A DNA stretch of 64,000 nucleotides from Nectonema munidae (Eukaryota; Nematomorpha; Nectonematoida; Nectonematidae): the NCBI GenBank assembly GCA_030549495.1, contig JAUIRK010001029.1:124001-188000 (forward strand), in the 5' to 3' direction. Within the stretch, counting starts at the first letter, position 1. Every line of letters starts with the position of its first letter. Positions 44,728 to 56,434 of this stretch are shown here, piece after piece. Both the position numbers and the translations under genes were made by a program. The notes under the pieces were generated by a model. It made no database searches and was not told the DNA's origin. It saw nothing but the letters and a program-made list of their open reading frames with translations.

Positions 44728-46763
44728 TTATTTTATTGTTTTTGAAAAAAAGAAAATTTTTAAATTAAAGTAAAAGTTAGTATATTTGGCGTTAAATTTA
44801 TATGATTTGACTAAGCATTTAGAGCACAATATTCTACAATGTACATTGCAAAGAAACTTTTTGCTATTTTCACACTTTTTAGATGTTTTTTTTCTTTTTA
44901 TTTTGCAAAGGTAACACAAAGATCTTGATGTGGAAGTCGTTGGTTGAGTAGTGTCTTGAGAAAAACCATAAAAAAGAGTAAGTTTCTGATAGCTAAGGGT
45001 ATTTCGGATATCATTGATTCTTCAGCCAGAATAGATAAATGCTTTCTTTGGTTGAAGGAAATTTGTCAGGCGAGTTGAACTTGGCAATTATCCAGGTGTT
45101 CAAGACACTAATGTCTAAATAGTTAGAAAAAACTGCATGCGTCCATTTTCTATTAGGCTTGTAAGACCTTTATGCTCTGAGCATTTTATTAGTAACATCC
45201 ACTCCTCCTTTATATTCATTATAAGATAATAAGCTGTCAGGTTTAGAATGAACATTGCTTACTCTTGGATTTTTATATTGTGAGGGTAGAATATACATAA
45301 GTTTGGTGTTTTTAGAAGAATGTTTTCTTGGTATGTAGGCAGTTAAAGAAGCAAATTTTCTGTAAATTATTCTACTTTCATACTCACATAATTTCAACTC
45401 TTTGAGATAGGGTGGCCTGAATATAAAAGGGAGAAACCTTCTGTTAGCCATAACTGTTCCACACAAAGAAACGCCTTGGCCATTCCACCAAATGAGAATT
45501 TCATGACTAGTAGAAAATCGATCAGTGTATAATCTACAAACTTTCGGGATGCTACTATCTTTTATCAAACGCTTGCACGCGTTCAAAACAGAAAAGTAGG
45601 AGGGGTCCTGTAAACCAGACACATATATTTCAGGTTTCATACAGTAAAAATATTTAGCGTCGTTTAAGTGATAAAATTTCACCACATAGTCGCCGGGCTT
45701 CTTAGGGTCATAAATTTTTATCGAGCAGCTCCTTTGAAAGTAACTAGTTGCACATCTATCGTGAGCGCTGAGTGTGGAGTCCAATATCCTGAAAATTTAT
45801 TATAGAGGTGGTCATGTAGCTTTCTTATAACGCTTATTCTCTCCAACGGATCTCTCTCTCTTCTTTTATGTCAAAACGGAGGAAAACATGTATGAGGGTG
45901 AATATATCCCGACCCAGGATTGCTCTCAAGAAGGGATTGCCTGAACTTGAAAACAAATTAGAAACTTTGACTTTTTGATCTCCATTTTGACCGATACTAA
46001 TCATGGCACTAAAGTAGGCTAAGAGATGATTGATCTGAAAACTTTTATAACAGTGATGCAAATTCGAATACTTAGGATTTATCGATCTAAAAAAGTAAAA
46101 AAAACGGTCTAAAATACAATTTTTTAGTAGTAAAAATACAATTATCTACTAGTAAAAATACCATTTTCTAGTAGTAAAAATACAATTTTATTATGTTAAT
46201 TTATCATTTTCAAATTCGTACAATTTTCATATTTTGATAAATTGCTTACCAATATATCCCAACAAACAAAAAGCTTATGTTAGTTTGGAAATTCATAGTA
46301 GTACAATGCAATTGAACTTTTTGAAACTTAAAAAAAAGTTTTGATATGGAAATGGACTTTGTTAATCCGAACAGAACACATATAAAGCCTATGCAGATAA
46401 TGAAATTATTGGGATTGTAAAAAACAATGATTTTGCTGTCATATTTTAGTGAATTAATATAATAGAATACTATCACTTTTATTAAAAACATTAAAAGTTT
46501 GAATAGACTAAGAACATCTTTTGTCTTTTTGGCCTGTACTTTGGGACCATAAGGTGTGTCACTAAAGTCTCTTATGTTGATTCTTTCTGGTCTTCCAGTA
46601 TGGCTGAAACCGCTTCCTAAAAATATTCAGTTTTATCCGGAGCAAACAAGGCTTTATCAGTAATATTGAAGTCACTGTCAAAACTACTGTAAGAAGAAGA
46701 ATGTGATGAAAACGAAGAACTTTTTTCAGAAGACTCAACATCAGAAAAGGAGGTCGTAGACAT
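44728..46763 (-). pseudogene. piggyBac transposase relic (second lineage)
   Basis: Start ATG at 46763. A Ser-rich N-terminus MSTTSFSDVESSEKSSSFSS leads to a stop near 46625. After about 500 bases of unrelated AT-rich sequence, the core resumes: QINHLLAYFSAMISIGQNGD (46061-45834), then an open 204-codon stretch (45784-45170) with KKPGDYVVKFYHL, LYTDRFSTSHEILIWWNGQG (second Asp) and EYKGGVDVTNKM (third Asp). The Cys-rich tail is at 44919-44728: LCYLCKIKRKKTSKKCEN and CNVHCRILCSKC. The three piggyBac copies in this window are clearly different proteins. Confidence 0.8.
46105..46195. repeat. Short tandem repeat, ~32-bp units
   Basis: TAGTAGTAAAAATACAATTn repeats about three times within the gap of the second piggyBac transposase. 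Confidence 0.7.
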
Positions 46764-48606
46764 GAGAAGAAAAAACACGATGGATAGAGGTGAATAATAT
46801 TAGCAGAAAGCAGTAAGATTTATCAGAAAATTTTGTATGAACAAAATGTGCTCCTCAGTTTACCAATTGCGAAGTTTATCGATACATTGCACAAGCGTAG
46901 ATAAAGATATAATAACAAATGTCGATATCGTGTGTCATAAGAGTAAAACAATAGTAAACCAGCATAATATTTTCTTTATATGTTGTCTTGATCATTTCTT
47001 ATTCGTTCACACCATGGTTGAAAGGGTTAGAGTTAAACAGGAAAAACAAAAATTTATAAAATATCAGTAGAGTCTGCTCACTCCTGAATCAATAAATGCA
47101 TTTACCAGTTGTGTCGAGAAGAGCACGAGAAATAAAAGTAAATAAGACCAAAATTTGATTATTCACAAGATAAGAACAACAAAATGAACGAGCTTTGTAT
47201 TGTATATTTTTTCAGTTATTTTTTTAGCGATGTGAGTTCGGAAGGTTTGAAAGTTCCTAATATTTTTTTTCTTTGGTAAATGATTGTAGCACAGATTTTT
47301 AAATCCGATACTTCCACGTTAGATTACTGCCTGTCAAAAATTACTCCTAGCTAATGCAGGTGGCGCATCAGTGCCTTATCTAACATTTTACCTATCTTAA
47401 CTACCTATCTTAACATTTTACTGTCACTTACAAAGTTTAAAGTTTTATTCAGTGTTTTTTTGTTCACTTTCTAATTGAAATTTTAACAACCAGTACTAGA
47501 TCAAGTTTAACAAAATATAGATGGCGGTAAATTGATAAAATTTTCACCGTTAAAAATGACTTTTATAGAATGTTTTCTCCTTTTATTTTCAAGTAATTCA
47601 TACAATAAACCTGTGGTATAATGACTTCACTATTTTCTGATAAAAAAACGTAATTGTCAAAATTGTTCCCAGTCCGCCAACCGCGTTAGTACAAAAATGT
47701 CCGTCAAGTGAGGGTTGGAGATGAAGTCAAGGCTACTAGAAGATTTGGTTTTCATTGAATGTATGGTTTTGTTTAGCCCTTTGATTTTGATTTCTGGGCA
47801 TGAGTTAATGGTGTTATTTAGTAGAAATGTTTTGTTTCCATTCTAATAAGTGTATGAGTAATATTTTCAGTTACATTAGTGTCGGCTGGAAATAGAGTGT
47901 TGAGTGAAGGGTGTTTGATAAATATTGAAACTTGATTGCTTGAAAGAAGATTGGAGAGTGATACTGTATGTTTTTTGTGTGTAAGTTTGTTGATGATTAA
48001 CCATGGGTTTGTTGGAGTTTTATTGCAAAAAAATTTTCAGGCTTGTTTTTTTTTTATCTTTTTTAATTTCTAAGTGATATTTAGGTTTTAGGAGTAAGTA
48101 ATGCTGAATCTTACTGTAAGAGTTGGTTTTCCTTAAGTTTTTTAGAGATTTGCGTAATTGTTGTTTGAGGTTGTTTAAAGTACGGTTCCAAAAATGAAAG
48201 TGTTGTCTTCTATGAAGCTGGTTTGTAAGAGTTGCGCCGTGAATGCTTCATGTGATGGATTTGTTAAGTTGAAGAGCAGGTGTTTCGATATCACTTGTTA
48301 TATCTGTGGTCAGGGTGATGTTATTTTGCTTAGATTTAAGATTGTGAAGGAATGCTATCCAGAATATTATTTTGCAATAAATAGGATTTGGAATTTTTGA
48401 CAGTTTAGTAGTGAGGTCGATTTGAAAGTTAATATATGCGTTGTCGGAGGCGGATGGGATGTCTGAGATGCGCCAGTTGTGAACTATATTTCTTGTTTCG
48501 TTGGAAATGAGGGTTAAATCTTTTTGCGATTGATATATGTTGTTTAGATGCAGTCGTCTAAAGGTTGGGGATTTATCGATGTCGGCTATTGTTAGATTGT
48601 GAAATG

Positions 48607-48811
48607 CTAGAAATTCGAGTGTGAGAGAGCTCGTGTATTTGATTTTATGTCCCAGAAGTAGGATCTAGCATTTAAGTCGGTGGATATAACTATGTGATGG
48701 TTGTTGTCTATGTTATGTTTGATTTGTGTAAGTGATTGAGAGAAGTTGTTAGGTATGGGGCGGTTTAATGAAGGTTGAGAGTAGAGAGAACAGAATAGTA
48801 AGGATTTAGAG
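48607..48811 (-). pseudogene. LINE endonuclease remnant
   Basis: SLYSQPSLNRPIPNNFSQSL then IVISTDLNARSYFWDIKSNT. This is the APE core (GDxNAxxxxW) with ISTDLNARSYFW in place of GDFNAHHxxWG. It continues to about 48420 as HNLTIADIDKSPTFRRLHLN in a following frame. The front of the domain is cut off by the hAT MITE. Confidence 0.75.
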
Positions 48812-49432
48812 CAAGGGTTCTCAACCTTTTTTCTACCATGGCCCCCTTTTGCGCAAATATTATTGTATGGCCCCATAAAGTTTTTCATATATTTTTCTAT
48901 TTTTTAGAGGTCAAAAACGAAAATTTGTAAACTTTTCATCAAGTTATTCACTGAAACAACATAACATCGAAGCAAAAAAACTGGAAAATTCCTTCAAAAA
49001 TTATAGGGTTTCTAAATCATAACTTTTTTTCATAATAGTTTAGAATTAAAGTTGCTTTCCAATTGAGTCTTTTTTACTTAATATTAACGGTCTAAAAATA
49101 GTAGATGTGGAAACAAAACTATTAAAAATTCATGAAAATAGAATTTCTATATAAAGTTTCAAGATATACTTTCTAAAATGGTTTTTGTATCATATGTATA
49201 TAATATAGAAAAATCGACAAAGCTTTGGGCATTTTTATAAATAAAAATGAGTCTTTTTGTCAACTTATCTTTTTAATTTAAGCATCCATTTATATCAATT
49301 CGAACTTATAACTTGTTTCGTGACTTCTCTAGGATTTGATGTATTGTATGGGAATCATATTTTTTTATGTGGCTCTCTTAAAATTTCTTATGACCCCTCA
49401 GGGGGCCATATGGCCCACGTTGAGAAACACTG
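48812..49432. mobile_element. hAT-type MITE nested within the LINE
   Basis: 621 bp flanked by ATTTAGAG on both sides (48804-48811, 49433-49440). Left end CAAGGGTTCTCAACCTTTTT, right end inverted CAGTGTTTCTCAACGTGGGC. Subterminal CATGGCCCCC and GGGGGCCATATGGCC. The interior is AT-rich. The 5' part of the minus frame at 48607-48888 lies in this element, so that frame is a chimera of MITE and LINE. Confidence 0.92.
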
Positions 49433-49930
49433 ATTTAGAGTACTGTTTAGTGTGGAGTATGAATGTATCGTTCGTTTATTGATATTATGTCATAAGTGTG
49501 TGAGGGTAAGATGTTGTGAAGTTTGTTTTTGTATGATTTAGATTTATTAATAAAATAGTTAAATAAAATTTGGCTATGTTTAGATATGATTAGATTGTTA
49601 TGGTTTATGTAAACACTGCAGAGTTTAAATGTTACATAATGTGGTTGCTGACAATTTATGTAAGAAATTTTGCTATTGCCGGTTAGTAGGGTACAGGATG
49701 ATATAGCATGCCCATGGTGACTGCAGTACGAAGAATATTTTAAGCATTTTTTGTTTGTCTTTGGGTTTTAGTGTGGTGAGGGTTAGTAGGTGATGGCCTA
49801 GAAAGATTTTGGGTTGAGTACATAAGTATTTATATATTTCTAGGTTACTTGGTTCTAAAATTATAGTATAGCAATATACATCGGTTTTTCCTAGTTGTAT
49901 GAGATTTTGGAGTTTGCCTATAGCGTTAAG

Positions 49931-50814
49931 ATGTGGATTTTATTCTTCAATAAATTTTGTGATATAGTAGAAGTAATTTTTATTATTTATATTTTAATAA
50001 ATCTTCGGATAGACATAACTTTGAATATCGATATAACAAAAATGAAGGAAAAAACAAAACTTTTAACATTTTTTCAATTATAAAAAAAATATATATGATA
50101 AATATAGCTAAATTATATTTTTTCTGAATTAGAAACTTAAGTTCTATAAGTAAGTTAAGTTTCATTTTGTATTGATTGGTAATTGAGCATTACGTAATGG
50201 TATAGGATTTAGACAGGCCCGAAAGAATGTATGGATATTTTATTCTATAAAATTATTTTAATTTTATTTAAGTTTTGCATTCTAATCATCAGAATGTGGT
50301 CCTTATCAAAACTTTATAACTTAAGATGATTTCTTTCTTGGATTTATATATGTCAAATTTGATGTCCCTCTATTTTTTATTGAAGTTTTATTTCTATTAG
50401 CTTATTTTACCATTAACTCTTCTTTGCTATAATAAAAAATATCGATTTTTATAAACATCGTACACTTATGAAATATCTTTTTATAATTCCTATTCTATTT
50501 TCTAACTTGTTTCCCTCATATTTATAATTTGCTTGTTTCATGACTTAAACTATCTTAATTTTAGAAGGCCTTTTTAAATGAATTATAAATAAGTCTAAAT
50601 ATAATGTATTATTTGATGTACTTTAATTTAATATTTTAAAACTTCATTATACATACACATATTCTCATCAATTCATTCAATTCATCAATGATTATGTTAC
50701 TCAGTTTGGGGTTTTAGACTATAAGAAGGACTTAATGAAACGGATAACTATTATCTCTATATCAATGGTTCTGCAATACCACAGGAGACAACAAAAAGAA
50801 ACAAAGATACAGAA
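49931..50814. other. AT-rich DNA, nothing recognised
   Basis: Frames at 49895-50165 on both strands are base-composition artefacts. The LINE 5' boundary lies near its left. Confidence 0.5.
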
Positions 50815-52050
50815 TTATTGAGGGGGCGTAATTTTTTTTGCAATTTTCAAAATTACTGGTCTGGAAATATCATGGGTGACCAAATATTTAAGCAATCCTT
50901 TAAAATAGAATGTATTCAGCGCATACCTACATTTATAAGACTAGTTTATATTTTTTTTATAAAATTGGTGAAATTTAAAAACTATACTTCCAGCGAAAAT
51001 ATTTTAAATAAATTTGCATATCGCATAATCACTAGTTTAAAAAAATCCAAAATTTATGGGGAAGGTGAATAGGCTTTTAATTTAAAAATGAAGTAGTCTA
51101 TCAGGCGCACTACATGAATTGATGAAAGGATATTTGATTGGAGAAAATAACTGAAGGTTGGAGAGTTTTATATGAGTCTTCTTTTTATATGGAGAGTTTT
51201 ATATGATTAAGGGAAAAGAGTCTAATAGACACCCTGCGATGATTATATCAAAAAAATTTGATTGATTCAGAGGCGCACATTTTTGAAATTATTGGAGGGG
51301 GCGGACTTTCAAGCGTCTTCCAAAAAAGACAACAAATTTTTCTGAATTCCTACTCCTCTCTTGTCTATTCTATTTCAATCTTAATTAAGCTTAATGTAAA
51401 CGTTTAACCCCCTTAAACGTAATATTCCCCGCCCTATTAAGCTTAACGTCAACAATCAATGAGGACTTATATATAGCTCCCTCTTTCGTACTTCAAATAG
51501 ATGCGCACCATCTCCAAATTATGTGTAGAAAAGGGGTAAAGATATCAATTAACAATAAAAAAATTGGAAATTTTATTGAATGTAAAAAATCATTCATTAA
51601 TTTTCAGTTGTTCAATTTCTTCTTGGTAAAAAATGAAAAAATGTTTTATTGAAAATAAATAAATAAAAAAAAACACATCCAAATTACATAACTTTTCTGA
51701 GGTAATTTCTATCAAAAATGTAAAACAGAATTAAAGTTAGAAAACTTGGTATTTGAATTTTTTCATTCTTTTTAGTGTATAAGAATAAGTCTAAGTTAGT
51801 TAGACTCTCAAAAAAGGGTATAAAATAAAGTAAAATTGTGCAAACAAAAATCAAACAATAAATTAAGATTGCATCAGCATCATTCAAAAATAGTTTAAAA
51901 GCTAAATTGGTGCAAGCTACAAAAATCTACAAAAAGTAAAATAACTTTTAACATTTGCAATGATTTGCCGTTTATAATAACTTTTAAGGAAAAAAAGTTA
52001 TAGAGCTTCAACAAAAACTAAAAAAATGTACACCATAACTTAAATTATAC

Positions 52051-52200
52051 TCTATGGGTGGCATGGCAGGTTGGTTAAGATGATTGACTCATCACGGAAG
52101 CCTCTGGATTGATTCCTCATCGATGCCAATTTGTTCATAGTTTGACATAAGCGGTAGATCAGTGCCTCGTCTATGAAAACACACCGACGGTACCTTTACC
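52051..52200 (+). mobile_element. tRNA-derived SINE, in composite copy C
   Basis: A box TGGCAGGTTGG at 52064, B box CTGGATTGATTCC, tail GAAAACACACCGACGGTACC then TTTACC. Same site within the composite repeat as in A and B. Confidence 0.8.
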
Positions 52201-52452
52201 AACATAATTAACACGAGAGAGAAAGGAGACAAAATAAACTAATAAAGCAATTTTCACTATTTTAAAATGAAACTGTCTGTTCTCAGAATAATTTAAAATA
52301 ATAGGAGGCATAAAGAATGAGATAGTTTATTTAATATTTTCAAGTTTTTATAAGCAGCAAAAGCCAACGTTGAAGTAGCTAACCCTTATAGGGTGATTTG
52401 GTGACGCTTGTATTTTTTACATTTTGTAAGAAATCATAGTATACACAAACTT

Positions 52453-52537
52453 GGTAATGTTGCACTATCCGTGCATCGATAAAAAGCGAATTGCATTGGA
52501 AAGATGTTTATCGATGCACGGATAGTGCAACATTACC
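52453..52537. mobile_element. Perfect 31-bp inverted repeat, tiny foldback element
   Basis: GGTAATGTTGCACTATCCGT (first 20 of 31 bases, 52453-52483) is exactly inverted at 52507-52537, around a 23-base loop. The transcript would be a long miRNA-like hairpin. The terminal GTAATGTT resembles the ends of the 12111-12321 palindrome. A tiny MITE is the simplest reading. Confidence 0.75.
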
Positions 52538-53755
52538 CAAAAAAGGGTAGTTAATCACTTTTCATAAAATTATTTAAGTCTAAGAATACAAAATCATAAA
52601 AAAAAACTATTTAAACAAACATAAATCATAAAAATTATAGTATACGAGAACAAAAAAATCATTGCGTTTTTTGACTATTTCTCGGTCTACAAATATTATT
52701 TGGACAGCTGTCATAAATAAATCAAGTACATTTTTAACAACAGAAACATTTTGTTTCGATATTATATTTTTATTATTATAATAATAATCAACAAATTTTC
52801 TTAAAAAAAATGATTTAATTAATTATGTACAGTGTTACTTACAAAATTTAACAATTAAACATTATAAAAATATCTCTGCTCAAATATTAAACAAATAGAG
52901 TATTTTTGCTTTTAAACTGAATAGCTAGTCAAAATATTCATTCTCAAATAGCTATTGAAAAAAATTTCTTGACTTGAAAAATTAAAGTTTTCAAATGTTA
53001 TAAAATGTAACAAACGTACTGATAAAGATTAAGTGACCTTTGTTGAAATTTTTTTTTAACGTGAGTCTGAAAATATTCATTGATATAAAATTGTAACAAT
53101 TGAAAACTTTCTCTCATTTAAAAACATAAACAAATTTTCATTTTTGCAAAATATTTGTTATATTGATGGAACTAAATTTTTACAAAAAATCTCTGTAGTT
53201 AATTTGAATATCTGAACTTTGGTATTATGAAAAAGATTCTGAAAATATTGAACTTATATTACGCTAAAAACTAGTTTCTAATGAGATAAAATAGAATTAT
53301 TTTTAATTTAACTCTAAATACAAATTAGAGATAAGCAGTGGCTTAAAAACTTGAGCAACATTGTTTATACTTTCTCGATCCTCATTAGAGAAATTTTCGA
53401 AAACTGATATCGCATAAGGTGCATGGAGACACCATGAGGTATAGGTATATGGGGGAGGGGGGGCACGGCCCCTTGCCCCAGCCTAGCTACGCCACTGAAG
53501 CGAAGAGCTGAATGAGATAGGAGAGCTTAAACAAGAGAAGAGAGCTTGAGTTTTAGCAGAGAAAAACAGAAGGAGACAGAAAGCGAAATAGGATCGCTGT
53601 GACACAGATGATGATTTCACTCACACGCCTGCTTAACTACATTTTATCTTAAACTCACAAGCCTGCTTAACTGGATATTACATAATAGAAAAATTTATTA
53701 AAAAATTTAATTAATGTTAAATTGTATAGATAAAAAATTTTTTTTTAACATTACC

Positions 53756-54960
53756 TTATTCATCATAGACAACAAGATCATCCAATTGTTCAATTAATTC
53801 AAGCTCTTCTGGGTTAACTTTTCCTTCTCCTCGATTTACCCAGGCTTTACAGAATCGCTCACCATAAACATCATCCTTTGCAATATGCCAATTTCTGTAA
53901 TCATTAGAAAAGCCAGATGCAATGCTCTTAGAAATGTTTGTCAGAGTCATCGCCTGCCACGATTCCACTATTGATGTTTCTGGAGGCTTTGGATTTCCAT
54001 TTCTTGTATACTGAACAGCATCAGAGTTCTTCCAAGCATTAATTGTGCATGCTACTCGATCTTTAAGTTCACGAAAAACCCAATATCACCAGCTTGAAGG
54101 TATGCTGTACAACCACCAGGAATTACAATGAGCTCAATATTTCTTTTTCTACTATGCTCTTTGATGAGTTTTGAGATATGAGCACGACAACTATCCCACA
54201 CAATACATTTTCCGGTTCGAATATCCACAATAGGAAATACTGCATCAATCCATTTAATCAACAATTGTGAATTAACCCATGCTTTTTCTTGCATTGCTGA
54301 TAGAAGAGGTCCAGTAAGCCGCGTGATATTTCCTTTTATGTATGTATCAGAAGAGGTGCTGCTTTTCGACCGTTTGCCCAAAAAGCTACACATGCTGTTA
54401 TTCTCATCGAAGCGAAACCAGTAGATCGAATAATGACATGACGCTGTCCTTCAAAATCGATTGTTTGACTGTGACAATCATCAAAATATACAGATGTTTC
54501 ATCCATCAATAGTGTTAATTCTTTTTTAATAAATGACTTTCGACTTTGCAGATAAACCATGTAGGCAACTGTTTTTTGAACAGGCTGATCATCTGTGAGT
54601 GTTATCAAATTTGTCATTCGACGAAGTGAAAGTTTGAATCGTTGCATGAAAGAAGTGCGCCATGTACTAGAGGCCTTAAAACTCTCAACATTGTTCTCTT
54701 GTGCCAGAACTGTTGCTTGAGCTCGAACAAAGTTTCTTGTGACCTTCATTTTACGAATTCGCATTTCCACAATAGTATCAAATAATATATCTTCAATTTT
54801 TCCAAGCAGCTTTGGTCTTCCAGCTCCTGAACATATCTTTTTAGAATTAGAAACTTCTTTGATTTCATCTTTTTTACGCCACCATTGATAGTACTGTTAC
54901 TCTGAATAGTTTAAATGTCTTCTTTTTTTTATTTGTTGTCTTTTCTTTTACGTATCTTTT
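53756..54960 (-). pseudogene. pogo/Tigger-like transposase relic
   Basis: Minus strand, about 400 codons. In order: SGAGRPKLLGKIEDILFDTI and VTRNFVRAQATVLAQENNV (CENP-B-type DNA-binding part); SSTWRTSFMQRFKLSLRRMT; ELTLLMDETSVYFDD (first Asp); GFASMRITACVAFWANGRKA; KCIVWDSCRAHISKLI (second); IVIPGGCTAYLQAGDIGFFV (third, 35 residues after the second); VESWQAMTLTNISKSIASGF near the end; and a stop at 53756. Damage: a stop near 54902, a frame change near 54360 and one near 54060. Terminal repeats were not found. Expected product: cut-and-paste transposase. Confidence 0.85.
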
Positions 54961-56430
54961 CTTAATCTTCCCTTCTTTTTCATGAATACCTTCAACTTTC
55001 CTCTAAGGCTCCAGGTTTCTCCATGCCCATCCAATGAAGACCATCTTCCTGTGGGATCAGAAACTCAAAAGAAAGTTTATAATTTGTGCACCAATATATA
55101 TTTTTTTTTCTTTTACCTCTGTAACTTTATTTCTCAAAAATTTATATATAATAAACTTACTTACTATACATTGAAAAAAATTACTCACTAATTTGATATT
55201 GCTTTATTTGTAGTGTCAGTCCAATTTTTTGTTTCAAATAAAAATCAAAATAAACTTCTCGATTTTACATTATTGTTATTCCACCTTCAAATATCAATAA
55301 TTTTAAAGAGTTTTTCTATACTTTAAGTTAAAAAAACTATTTAAAAAATTCATATACTTTTTAGGGGTCAGAGAGGGACAATTTTTCGAAAAATATGGCT
55401 ATTAGATTTTTTTTGCTTAATTAATTATAAAAAATTGGGTTCAAATTAAACACTGTCAGCCCAATTATCTCCATATAAAGAGAAGTTTATAATTTAGGAG
55501 ATATAAATCCTAAATGCTCACCACTTAATGGATTAGAAGTATTGTTTTATGAAAAAATGAAAAGTCCTGTTTGTTTAAATAGCAACTTTCATGCATTTCT
55601 ATTTTTAGGTAGCATGTGGTTAACTTGACAATTGAGGAGTTTTATTGACACCTTCTGACAGTTGTAAAATTTAAAATTGATCGTCAAACCAAAACATTGA
55701 CCGTTGAAATACTTCTCTTTATGAGTTTTTCTATAAATCGTATTTCCTCTTTTGTAATATCATTGTGTACATCGTATTTTTTTCACACAAACTTCCTTCA
55801 GATACGTATGTGTTTCCCCTTTTAAGCATTATTTTTCGCATACTTCTAGAGCACTTAGCACAACTCCACAATCTATCATTCCTTCACTATGTACGCTTTT
55901 CATCTAAATTTATGGTGAAGATAATTGTACCAAAGCTTTTGAGTAGAAAATTTGCCCACAGCATAATAGCGTATAGACTTTATAGTCATCGGAAATGAAA
56001 GTTTTTAGTTTTTGTTCTTCACGTATTCACCCGTATCCATAATTGCAGTTGTGAAGAAGCTCGTGCTTGCTAGTAAGTTTTACTTTATTCTTTGCTATAT
56101 GTCAGGTGAGCACAAGCTTGAACGTAGTTGAATTTGGAAGGCTTGAGGGAGGGGGGGTGCTCTCAAATTTGTTCATATTTGACTTAATCTTTTTTGACGT
56201 ATATTTCTGAAAAGTGCAAAGAGGTTTGCACCCCTTTACTTCATTGTGTTGATTTTTTGTGTCATCTACTGAGGTTTATAAACGCAAGATCTTATTTCAA
56301 CAAATTTTTCTCATATTTTTAAAGGGCACTCATTTAGAGTTAAGTTTCCGAGAAGAGCTCTATTTTAGTATTCGTCACACAAAATTAATATTCTAAAATC
56401 TAAAGGATAGCTGTTTTTTAAAAACTTTTT
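54961..56430. other. Non-coding, nothing recognised
   Basis: Frames at 54982-55191 and 55765-55998 show no family or splice context. GGAGGGGGGGTGCTC near 56150 may be a decayed MITE patch. Confidence 0.5.
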
Positions 56431-56434
56431 TACC

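Larger units (their letters stand above)
44572..47718 (-). mobile_element. piggyBac element nested within the LINE
   Basis: About 3.15 kb. Left TTAACCTTCGCTTGACGGAC. Inverted right end CCCTCACTTGACGGACATTT, with the far target now TTGG. The LINE reading resumes on each side: KTIHSMKTKSSSSLDFISNP upstream and KAYYILHPHLLNIFNPCL downstream. It carries a decayed transposase on the minus strand. The subterminal GTCTATTGCCAATTT and CAGTCCGCCAACCGCGTT are not matched to each other. Confidence 0.85.
42816..49930 (-). mobile_element. LINE with APE, RT and RNase H, twice interrupted
   Basis: Reading the minus strand from 49.93 kb. ORF1 remnant: IQLGKTDVYCYTIILEPSNL, KIFLGHHLLTLTTLKPKDKQ, zinc-knuckle-like YCSHHGHAISSC and NCQQPHYVTFKLC. 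Endonuclease: SLYSQPSLNRPIPNNFSQSL, HHIVISTDLNARSYFWDIKS (48600-48800). RT: LIPKPNRNNNSIKNWEPISL (about 44450), thumb LKLKHFTLKRIIPLPLKLNI and HIKYLGVTFQSNLKFTLHLR (43551-43874). RNase H: FTDGSKSRNKATATCAFFNH (about 43060-43125) and NTSAYESEA. RNase H plus APE suits the I/Jockey group. A piggyBac (44.57-47.72 kb) and a hAT MITE (48.81-49.43 kb) split it. Many stops, inactive. Boundaries are approximate; its 5' end may be truncated near 49.93 kb. Confidence 0.8.
50815..53640 (-). repeat. Composite repeat, copy C (most complete)
   Basis: About 2.8 kb, inverted relative to copies A and B. In its own orientation: TTTTTCTCTGCTAAAACTCA, CAGTGGCGTAGCTAGGCTGG, a long AT-rich body with GGTCACTTAATCTTTATCAG, the hairpin element, the SINE, TACCCCTTTTCTACACATAA, a GTGCGCCTCTGAATC internal boundary, then CATATGCAAATTTAATTAAA, ending at GGGGGCG-type runs. 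The frame at 50818-51072 is homologous to the minus frame at 20421-20777, but both are riddled with differences and carry no domain, so I do not call a gene. Confidence 0.8.

Noticed and set aside
48607-48888. 93-codon minus frame as a single protein
   Set aside because: Its first part is MITE sequence and its second part LINE endonuclease; the junction is at 48811.
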